Assembly (NCBI GenBank): GCA_033064195.1
Contig: JARBJD010000012.1
Coordinates: forward strand, 496,001-560,000
Length of the DNA: 64,000 nt
Origin: Blattamonas nauphoetae
Lineage: Eukaryota > Preaxostyla > Oxymonadida
Direction of reading: 5' to 3'
The stretch's first letter is position 1. The number at the start of each line of letters is the position of its first letter. Below the pieces are notes generated by a model. That model saw nothing but the letters and a program-made list of their open reading frames with translations. It did no database searches and was not told where the DNA came from. Positions 43,801 through 55,800 of the stretch are shown here, piece by piece. The position numbers and the translations under genes are program-made.

Positions 43801-46800
43801 ACGACGTGGCAGCATCTGTTCATGAAAATGATCCACATCGAGGATTCTCGTCTTTTGGAGTCGGTCTACTCGTCGTTCCACTTGTTCCTCACCACAATGA
43901 CAACACCAACACTGAACAGCCCAGTCCAGCTTTCGGAGAAGGAATCATATCACTATTTGCAGCGATTTGACAGCATCTTCTCTTCCATCCCTTCGCACTC
44001 GCTCATCCTTGGCATCTTGAGCCGACTCGACCAGCACAAAGGACCTGATGTCTCCGCACACCGTGGAACTGTCGATCAATCAAATCGGACACAGTCTGTC
44101 TCAAAGAAGAGATACCCCTCAATCTCCACTCGCCACAGCCCTCAGCCCTCCAACAAAATGATCTCTCTGAAGAAAACAAACTCAGTGACTGTGAAACAAT
44201 CTCTTCTGTCATCACCAGACACGGTCGGCTCCAAACAGTCCAAGCCATCGTCACACTATGCAGGGCCTCACCACACGCCCTTCAACGGCCCTGCACAGTC
44301 CACACTCCTCCCTCCCGTGATCTTTTCCTTCATCCAACCGTGGGATTCGGTTCCAGTCATCATTGCTGGGCATGGGTATGCTCTGACACTCGCAGCATTC
44401 CCTCTCTTTGTCACTCCTCTGGTCGTTGTTCCACCTGAGCACCAACCAGCTGAGTCGCCAGAAACAGGACACCATCGACAGAACACACTCTTCACAGACA
44501 TCCACACTCTCAACATTGAGACAGACATGCTCAGCGAAGAGCTGTTCCCAAATCAACCGCAAAAGGACCTGGACGAAGAAGAAGACGAACTCATCCAGCA
44601 TCTCTCTCACCCAACGTTTCAGTCGATGTACGGACTGAGCAATCCGACCGGATGGTCCCATCCCATTTCCCCGTCAGCATCGCCAGAATCACACGTCAAA
44701 GGCAACGACAATCGGCACAAGCACGATGTTGCTGTTGTGCGAACAAGATCAAATGCAGCCTCGTCGAAATTTGCAGCGCCTTCGTACGAAGACGACATTC
44801 GAAGTCTTCTGAAACAGTTCTCCCAACTCAGCGCTGACTGCGGTGGGAACGTCCCCGTGTCGATGTCGCCTGAACTGATTGAGGAAGAGCAGTCACCGGA
44901 CATGCTGCAGCAGATGATCGAAGCTAAACTTGCTTCGCTTGAGCTGCTCATTGCTCTCATTCAACTCGAGTTGGATTCAGCTGCTCGCCATGCAGCCAAA
45001 AATTCAAAACGGAGCCAGGAAAGTGCCATTGAAGAAGGAAACGAAGAGTCGGAACACATCGTCCGCACTCTTCGACATCAGTGCATCCATCTCATCCTGA
45101 AAGACCTGTACAACGCTCCCATCACTCAACACCTGATCAACGAGCTCGACGGCATCCAGTCAAACCTGTCGCTCTTCTCGATTGGTCGGCTTCTGCTGAG
45201 CTTTGTGGAGTTGTGTGTGAGTGACCTCGAAGAATTCTCTAAATCTGACATCAAATACACTCGCGCCTTTTCTCTCTTCGATTCTTGGAATCCACACTCA
45301 GCTCCGATCCACATGTTCAAAACGATCTTCTCAGATGAGCAAGCTTACCTCTCTGCACTGAGCACCTCGTTTAACACGCAGGCTGAGTCCAGTGACCTCG
45401 AGCTCAATTCCGTTGACCCCGACAATCAAGATGTTCCGAGTGCTGTTGCCAAATCTACTCGATTTGTCTCGTCGATCACCCTTCCTTCTGTCTTCTACGC
45501 ACTCTCGCTTGCTCGAGTTAGATTCTCGTTCGAGCTCCCAACAATGTCACCTGTCCTCGACTCAATTATGAAGAAGTGGATGCCTTTCATCAACACATTC
45601 CCGTTTGCTCTGACAACGAAGCCGAGTCTGATGATGGAATACATCACCACATTTTCTCTCTCCTTCCCAACTGCAGACTTCCTCGTGTCGGTTCCGCCAC
45701 CTGTCAGCACCATGCTCCTCCGAGTGACGTCTGTCATGCTGTCCTTCTCGCACTATCAGATCCTCTCGTCTGCGTCAGCCAAAGCTGGGATGATGTCGGG
45801 AAAGCTCTCCAACCTCGAAACAATCACAAAAGCGCATCTGCTCGTTACACGCTCGCTCCTCCCAGATTGCGTCCCTTGGAACAAACTTGGAACACCACTG
45901 TTCCCACTCCAAGTGGAATACCTTTCTGTTCTACTCGAATCACTGTCCAATATTTTGTGGTCTGACGTTCTTTCGTCGCAAGGCCATTCTCTTCATTTCG
46001 GTAAGCTCGGCTTGCACGACTCTCAATATTATGCTGCCTGTCTTCTTTCCACCCGATCGCTGTCTCCTCCGACTCAACTCCACAATGATATCCTCCACTG
46101 CTTGGTGCACACCATCCTTCCTTTCTTGTACTCCGTTTCGTTCTCATTTTTTGCACACAATTCGGTTTCGTCTTCATTCTCTTCTTTGTACGAGTCAGTT
46201 GCTCTGACTCTCGTCCCTCTCCTCCGCCTCTTCACCCCCAATTCCTCTCCTCCATACCAACCTTCTTCTGAAGTCTTTGACGATCTTGTCTCTCTCTTCC
46301 CTTTCTTCTGCAGATACCTCGGGTATTTGCATCGAAACCCATCAAAGGGCTCCAATTCGAGGAGGCCATCAGTCAGCGATGCTGTCTCCCCGCAGCAGGT
46401 CTCCCACGTCTCGTCTCGCCAGAACAGTGCTCGAGGCCCACTGCGAAATCCAGATCCTCCATCGTTGGCACAATCATCCACCTTTCTCCCGCTCTACACA
46501 AACGGCCCCTTCGCTGATGGCTCTTTCAAAGTGGACACAGATTTCAACAGACTCAACGTGGAAGGAGGATCCTTCACAACTGCATGCAACTGGCGGATAG
46601 CTGAAGATGGACAAGCCATGGCGAGAATTGGGCTTGCGATGTGGTTCGAGTTTTTCATTGTCCAGTTGGACGTTGCAATGAACCAACCCGCCCCAAAGGC
46701 GACTGATCCAAAACACACGATCTTCCAGTTTCTCACAAAGACCCTCGACACAGTCGCGAACGAATCCATCAAAGAAACAGCGATTGTTCTTGGATTTCAA

Positions 46801-49800
46801 AACGACCTTCCGACACTTTTCGCAGGAGACGACGACGCTGGAAACGAAGACGATTCTCATCCAACTGTGTTGGAGTTTCTTCTGCGTGGTGCACTCATTG
46901 CCCATGCTGATTGGACGATCTCGCCAACCAGCTTCTCCAATCTGCATCTTATCCACCAAGTGCCATATTCGTTCTTCCCCACTGTCTTCCCGTTCATGCA
47001 TGTTACCCCGAATGACCGGACCATGGCTGATGTTCCTGCAGCGTATGGGTTCTTCCTCACAACGAAGAAGAAAACGACGCATGCGTTCTCGCTCTCTATG
47101 AGCTCTGGTACGTTTCCAATCATCACTGTCCGGTTTCTGTCTCAATTCATCTCCACTGTCATTCGAATTGAACAGTCTGATCCGTCCAAATTGTTGTTTT
47201 GCCAACCACGAGAAGTGTTGAACGAATTCTTCTCAATCATCCTCCTCTGTCTGTCGATGTCGGATTCACATCTGACTCATTCCCATCTGCGGTCGATCTA
47301 TCTCCAGAATTCGAGTGGGGCTCTCTCACTCGCGACTGTTCTTGTGTATCATCGCTTTTCGAGACACATTTGGAGAGAGAGGGGGTTGTCCTCGCCGACT
47401 GTCAAATCGAGAGGGGCGCCTCCTCCGCTCGGAGACATTCTGAACTTCCTCGGAATGTATCTGTCTGGGATTGGACTCGACATCGGGACATACATCAACG
47501 TCTTCTCCCACGACTCTGTCAAGAACACCTCACATTCGAAAGCACTCCTCCGTCTGGCGGTGACCCAAAACACATCGCTTCTCGGATCGTTCACCCAAAT
47601 TCCGTTCTCCAGTGCAGCCATCACTCCCCAGTTACCTCAACAGACATCTTACAGCTCTGAAACAGAGCGTCCTCTCAACAAAGGACGGAGCTCGATCATC
47701 CTTGCGCTGAATGACTTCTTCACCACAACATTTCGGACTCTGTACGCGTCGATCCCAGACTCCTTTTCACAGCCTCCTCTCACGTGTCTCCAGTCCATCC
47801 AAAATCCTCATCCACCGTGTGCCATCCTCCATCTGACGGACTCCATCATCACGCTCCTCTTTATCAATGCTGAGTCGCCGTTCACCGATCCCATCCATCG
47901 ATTGACACAGGGATTGGACCCCGATGATCCCTTCGACCAGACAAAACATAGACAATTCCATAAAGCTCCACGTTCGATATCAGCTAACGATCCCGTGGTG
48001 GCCTCGCAGAAAGGAATGGAGACAATCAGGCAGCGGAGACTCTTCTTTTGGTATCCGTCTGCCTTCCGCACATTCTCGTACGGAGTGCATTGTGTGCTTC
48101 ACTTCTTCCACACCTTCTTCTCAATGAACAGCCAGTTGATCAACTCCACTCTTTCCTGGATTCACTTCTGCGCGAAGACTAATCAACCATTCGTCTTCCA
48201 CACGAGCGTCCTCCACAGTGAGACACTCCCTTTTATCGAACGTCTGGTTGAGCGCCTTTCCTTCGTCACGTACGTCCCTTCAAACGCATTCTCGCAACAA
48301 ACTGGTCGCTTGAATGTTGTCGCATGTCAAAGAGCTCTTCGTCAACCGACAGCATTCCGTGGGCATCCTCAGCCATCCAGTGCCAGCGGTGGACACACGG
48401 AGGGATTGATTGGAGAATCATCGAACTTCATGCGGAGGAGAAATCAAGAAGCATCGATCACTCAGAACGATTTGATGTTCATGGATGATGAAGATTCGAT
48501 CAACGACCAGGACGACTTTTCCACCAACATGCAAGATTTGTGGATGTGGGCGCGGGAGTACGAGTCGAATGGAAACAAAACAGTCGAACACACAAAAGAC
48601 GAGCTTGATGCAATTGAGCTCAGCAAAGCCTGCCAATTTGTGGATGACATTTTGTACCTCCTTCTTCGATATCGACTCACTAACGACGTGTTTGAGCCGT
48701 ATGCTGGCAACAATGAGAATCCAATCGACTCGCCACTCCAAGACCCTCATCTCTTGTTCTACTCTCTCGTCCACAAAATCTATACTGCCCTCTCCACCAT
48801 TCCTGGTCACCAGTTCTCTCAATTTTCCAGACTCTGGCATCATCTGATGGCTGTCTCCACACTTTGGGTGGAATGGACTGTTACCTTTAAATCGTCGGTT
48901 CGATATCCCGCAGACACCTCCACCATCTTCCTCGGAATCTTGTCAGTGTCGATGTTCTTCGTCCACTACTTGGGAATTCTGGAAAATGTGCTCCGAGAAG
49001 AAGACAATAAAAAGAAAAGGAAGGAAAACCCTCGTCCCCAAGGAGCAGAACAGACCTTCCACTTCCAACTCAACCACGACGGGCAGATTGATGTGTTTGG
49101 GGAAGGCCAGATCACAGATTCGGATATCAGCGAAGGACTCACTTCGGAGATTGAGTCACTCTCGGGCGTCCTCGTCGAAGACCCAAATCGATCCTCAGGA
49201 GTCAATGTTCTCCCAACGGTCTTTTCGAGAGCCGCCAATCAGTCAGGAGATGACAACACATTCACCCTGTTTGGGACGACAGACACCAAAAACATCTTTC
49301 CTCTCAGATACGACGACCAGATCTTCGACGTCCTGTCGAATGAGAGTTTGACTTTGATCAGGAAGAACATCACTCAGGTCATTCTCAATGTTGTCCTCCT
49401 CTTCTCCACCATCACGCAAGGACCAAAAATGAACGAGAAGGGGTTCAACTCCATTTTGTCGGAGGGCACAACAGATTCGCGACGAGGATCAACCAGACGG
49501 CACTCGATCATCTCGAAAGATTCATACCCAGAATCTGCACGGACCACTCTCTCATCCAACCCATCGCCTTCTGTGGAATCTCTCTTCACCACTCTTGGAC
49601 TCATCGCGACCATCTCTGCCGATGACCCTCTCCTCTTCAACATCCACGGTGTTGATTTTCAGAGGGAATTGATCGCATTTATGTGGGCGTTGGTGGAACT
49701 CAATGGCACTGAGCGGACGCTGATGCTGCTGAACGATGGAGCGAAGGTGTATCCGCAGGTCATCTGCTCGACCATCCTCGAAAGAGGCACCCACACACTC

Positions 49801-52800
49801 ATCACCAACCAGTCCCAGATGAACAGGAGAACAGGTGCCCAGTCGTCAAAATCAAGTTTTCTGAACCCGTCTGATCAGAACAGGCATTTGATCCCACTCG
49901 CTCTGAAATCGCAAGCACCCGCCACGTACAGCAACTTCCTCCTCGCAGTCTACACCAGAATTGTGAACAACACGTCCCATCTGATCCATAGTCTTGTTTC
50001 CGGCACTTGGATCCCTTCGTCGTTCACCACCGTCGCAAAGGCAGTCAACAACCCTCCAAACATCCCTCGCTGGGAGATGACCGCTCTCTTCCAAGTCGTG
50101 CCCGACTTGATGAACTTGACAGCCATCGGGAAATCACAGTTCGAGCGGAGAGAGTCGGAGCTGTTCAAAGAAAACCCGGCAAGCATTCAGAACTTCGAAA
50201 GAGGCGAGGATTACAGACAGGACGATCATGAATCGACATCCAATCGAAGACGAAATCGAGTTAATCTTCAGGAAGTCACGTCTCCACGCACTGAAATCTC
50301 TCTGAACGATATTGACAAGACGGCCCGTACATCAAGTCTGAACGAACAAACCTACTCGTTCCATCGAACCCTTTCAGGCGAAACTCCAAAATTCTCGATT
50401 CAAGAACGCCTCGACATCGCAGACGAGTTGTTCCCACTGACGACTCTGTTGAATCACGTGTTGGCCAGGATGGCTCTCTTCTACTCCACTCAGCTGATCA
50501 ATGTCCTCAAACAGTTCTCATTCTTCGAAGCCTTTCCGCCTCCACTGATCCCCCCACCTCCTCAGGAGCACCAATCAATCACTCGACAGTCAACACGGAA
50601 CGTCCCGGTCGCATTCTTTTCACACGGAAGCAACCCACAGAATGAGCTCTTGACAGTTCCGTCCTCAACCTTCCCTCATCGCACAGGCACAAATGTTGCA
50701 TATCCATCGAGACAGAACACACCTGTGAATTATAACGAGAATCTGCGGCAGATTTCGCAGGCGCTGTTTGCACCTCACAACATGCGACATGTAACGTTCC
50801 TCACAACCTCCATGCGGCTCCTCTCAACTTCGCTCCATTCAATCGTTGAATTACTCGCTGCTGTTCCACACGTATCTTTGGTCAATCGGGAAAAACATCT
50901 GATTTCTCTCAATTCGTTTGTGACATCTGCCATGCAATTCATTTCAGCAATCTCTGGAACCCCACCAAACCTCAGTCCGCAAAAGCAACACGCACCGCAA
51001 CCTCAAAACGATCAGTCTCGTGTGAAGAGCACGGAGCGAAACGGAATGGTCAACAATCCGTCAAGATTCAAGTTTCTGTCAAAGAAAAGCTCTCGTCGCG
51101 ATCCAAGTCAAGACCAGACAGGAGCAGCCTTCGTTGGTCTTCTGCCTGTCAGCAACGCACAACGGCCGGTTGGATTCCCTCGCCTTTCTTCCAACTTGTC
51201 AATTGCCTCGACTGACCAATGGACCGTTGACTCTTCGATGCTGCCAGACGGATCATCTCGATCGTATTCCACTGCATATCCCAATTATAACGCGTCATTT
51301 GCTCTTCTTCCACCGACAGACTTTTCGGTGTGGATTACGAACGAAATGAAGGACGACCCCACTCAGGTGTGGGCACCGTCTCCGCTGTTCTTCGCTCTCC
51401 CCACTGTCGATGACGAAACGAAACAGGTCTTGCTTGATTCCATCGTTGCCCTGTATCACTCGCTGACCCAATGGTGCCGAAACCAACTCATTGCACAAAG
51501 CGCCCAAGTCACAATCCCACATCCACGCCAACCGCAGCAGAAGTTCCGCCTCACTCGAAAACCCACAAAACGAAAAGCGATCCAACTCTTCCAGCTTTCT
51601 GCTGATGAACGGTTCATTTCGTCAATACCGAACTTCCTCCCTCCGACCACTCTCACGTACAACAACGGAAACATCAAACACATCCTTCCAGTTCGAAAAC
51701 GACGAAGGCGAGGCCGAGGAAATGAAAGCAAGCAAAGCACTGTTCGCCGGAACCCTTCAGGAAGGCTTCAAGGCTCCTCGCCCTCTCCAAAAGACGCGCA
51801 ATCGTCAGGTTCAAGCCAACACGATCGCCTCTCGTGGTGGAATTGCCGGATTGTCTTCCCACCTGGTCCTCAAACTCTGGCAGACCTGAACATGCGCAAA
51901 CCGTTCAAAGCAGGGTCGAACTACTCTCAAATGAAACCCAACATCCACGTCGCGACACACACCACAACTTTGAACAAGCATCCGTCCCATTTCAAACAGA
52001 ACTCGCCCGACAAATTCACTCACGACACCAGCACAGAAATCGATCTTGGATTGGAAGAAATCGAGTCAGAAGGAACAATCGACACACTCCGATCAGACAA
52101 CTCGTTCGGAGACGATGAGATGGTCATCGACGACTTTGTGATTTGGGATTCTTTCTTCATGATGGGGTCATGGACAGCGAATGCACTCCGACTTTTGGTT
52201 GGGACGGGCAGCTCTCGTCTTTTCCCGTCGTTCTTTTCCACGGGAGTCGTCGAGGATTCTGTTTTCCTGCATTGCCTTTCGACAAGAATAAGCTCGGCCT
52301 CGCCTCACAGTGTCATGCAAGCACATGTCCGCTACCCAGCCAAGCTGACTCCAATGTTCCCTCTCATTACTGTGCTGCGGTCATTCCCATTGGCTGCCTC
52401 TCACCAGACTCCGCTGTACGAACCACTCGCCTCGCCACCGATGGCCAATAGCAGGAACATGCGATCGATGTCTCACCTGATATCTTCCGTCAATCTCGTC
52501 AGGCTGAATCCGTCGCCATCGTCACTTGGCCTCCCCTCAGCCTTCGCCACGACTCCACGAGGCTACGGGGCGTCGAGAAAGAACTCGTTCTTGTCTGGGG
52601 ACAACCGAGACGAAAAGCCCAGCACAGACAGCATTCTCCAGACCCCATTCATTGCGTACTCTCGTCCTCTCATCTCCCTCGCATCGTGGATGTCGGACTA
52701 TTCGGTCAGCACCGGACAAATCGTCACATCAATCGAAACAGCATTCACCACCGCAATCAGCGAGCTCACGTCAGTACTCGGGTATCTCTACGATTCGTTC

Positions 52801-55800
52801 CAAGAAAACGGTGTGGAGAACGACCAGGAAGAGTCCGACTCTGTTCAGAGCGAAGAGACGAAGCCTACGTCGCGAGAAGAGCTGGAACAGGTCACACTTG
52901 CGGAAAGTATGTCTGATAGCACTCAGCGAAAATCGCATGACACAACGCTTAACAAGGAAAAAACAACAGCCTCAGCATGCATCCACATTGGAGCGTCATT
53001 CTCGGAGTTCAAAGTCATGTCTGATTTTCTCTTCCAGTTGGAGCAGCGCGGAGAAGACACCCAACAGAAGGAGGACTACATGAACGTCCATGTCGTCGGA
53101 GAGAACGACGAGTTTGAGATGTCTACGGAGGACATTTTTGATGATCGAGCACGTCAGCAGCAGGCTCCCGTTCAGTTAACACCAATCAACGAGCAGCGAA
53201 CATCTCAACAGCAGTCGACAGAACAAACTCGCGTCAACACTCCTCTGACCATCAACGGGCCAACAATGTCGCAAAATGATTTCCTGTCGATGTTCTCTCC
53301 AACACCCCCAATGCACTTGTATGGAGCAGGGACACCACAATATAATCCTGCGACGCCGTACTTCCCCACTCCGACAAAGAACGATACACAAGCTCTTCAG
53401 ACTCCAGTGGTGCCGATGATTCCACAAGACATGTCGCTCCTATTCGGGTCGCCACAGACTATTATCGGACAGAGAATGGGTGTGCCCTTAACACCGACTG
53501 CCCCTCGGAATCCGCAGCAAAGCGGAGGAATGCCTCAAAGTATCCTTCACACGACTCTTGCGACTCCACAGAACCCCCTCTACATGCCTTCGATGAGCGA
53601 TCTCCCGCCAGAAATGCAAGCAACATTCATGTCGGCAAACACACCAATGTCACGAACACCTGCGGGACCCTGGGGAGGAATGAGCTCGGTCTTCACTCCT
53701 CCAACTCACCAGCCTCATCCGCTCATGACAACGACAATGTCGCCGGAGGAGAGTCCACAGGGAGAGATGGACAATTCTGAGCAGGACGTGGCTGTGACAC
53801 TCGAACAAGAAACGCCGCCACAAACACCTGCTCAAACTGTCCCGTCGACACCATACATTCCGGACTCCATCGACAAACCAGCTTCGCTCCCATTCATCCC
53901 AACACAAACAGTGCCAGCAGCAGCAAATGCTTCTCAATTGCTCGTCTCCTTGATCGGAGATGATCCTCTTTGGGCATCAGTCGCTCTCACACGATGTTTG
54001 AACCTCGCGAATCGGGCGTCCCATTTGATTCCTTTCTATCCTGGAATCAAACAGAGTCCAACCGTCAACCAAGAGCTCCTCAGAGATCACTCCTCCAAGA
54101 AACTGAATTCTCCGAAACAGATCACCAAAGCCGACTCCCAAACGATCGGAGAAATCAAGATCTCATCGCGAGACGACGAAGAGATATCCTTCCCAGATGC
54201 ATTAGAGCCAGATGAGGTGGATAATCTCTTCCTCATCGAATCAACTGTCCTTCCGCCATACATCGAGCTGATCACCACCCAAGTCCTCTTGTACACCTCC
54301 ATCTCGATCAACAGGATCGCGCAAGGGAAGCAAGTTCGAGGAACATCATCTTTCGGTCGTTTTGGCCATCCGTTCACAGAAATTCCGTTCAAAGTCCCAT
54401 TCCCAGCTGATCTTCCTGGCGATCCTGATGGAACACCTGTCCTTTCGAGAGCTGACACTCTCGCTGATGGGTTTGAGGAAAACTTTGGGCATCTGATGGG
54501 CTCGTCGTCAGGGACGATCGGATCGATGACTGGAACGATGTACGTGGAGCATCTGCAGAAGCAGGAGGCAAGATCCAAAGCTCAAGCGCAGGCTGGTCCA
54601 AAAACCATTCTGATAAAGAACAACAAACCACAACAGTCGCCTGATCTGCGTGAGTCAGGACAATCACCAATGATGTCTCGACAGAGATCAGATCAATACG
54701 CGAAAGGAGGCGATGGAAGAAACAACTCTGTCCGGCAGATGTCCTCCTTCAATCAGGCATTCAGCTCGCTCAACAGCTTTGGAAGTCTCTCCGGAATCCC
54801 TGGCGACTTGACCGAACTCTCACAAACACTGGTCCAACAGTTATCTCCTTATCCGTCGCCCTCAACTCTCTGTTTCACCCGTCTTGCAGCGAAGGGAATT
54901 GATCCGCGAGAAGAACTTGTGGAAGTGGAGGAGATGGTCGAAGAATATTCGGGTGATGACGAGCACATGGCACAGGCTGCTGCCACAGTCGAGATTGAAG
55001 ACTACTTCACAAGCACAGACTCTCGCCTCTCGCTGTTCGATTACCTCGGCCTCAGTGATCTCGCTGTGTTTGATCAGATCAAAATGACGTACTCTTCCGC
55101 CTTCCAAAAGAACGAGGAGATGTTCATGCACGAACTTCTGCACACGTTGTATGGAATCGATGCAAACAACCATCATGTCATGCTGAGGCAGAAGGCAGAA
55201 TGGGTCAAGTACAGAAACTACCATTTCGACGTCCCATCGTCGTTCTCCACGTCTCCTCTGCTGAAAGAGCTGTCTGTGTACTTCCCCCTCCTCGCCCAGT
55301 CCCTGTTCTCGAACGTCCTCTTCTCAATGAAGTCGTACATTCTGCCGTCAGTGGCCGAGTTGATTGGATACATCGACCATCTGTCCGTGTCCCAGGGAGA
55401 CATCTCGGAAGAGAAGACACCCATGTCTCTGCTCTCACTTCTCCCGCCGTCTTCTTCGACGGTTCAGTACGCATCGTCTGATGTCATTCCTCATCCGATC
55501 TATTCACTCGGTCTGTCGTCTCCCTTCACAGTTCCGTCCTCGTCACACTCATTCTCGATCTCACCTTCCAAACAGTACGGAGAGCTCTCTCCCATTTTAA
55601 GCAAAACGAATCCTTTTTATTGTGCAATTGCTATGCCATTCACGAAGCAGTGGACATCACTCATGCTCCACCACGAAGAACAGCCCATCATCCCCCTTCT
55701 CACATCGATCCTCACTGCTGCACCATCACTCCAGGGATCACCCTACACGCAACCGATCTCTGCTCGGTCACTCCACTATCTCATCACACCCGACAACCAC

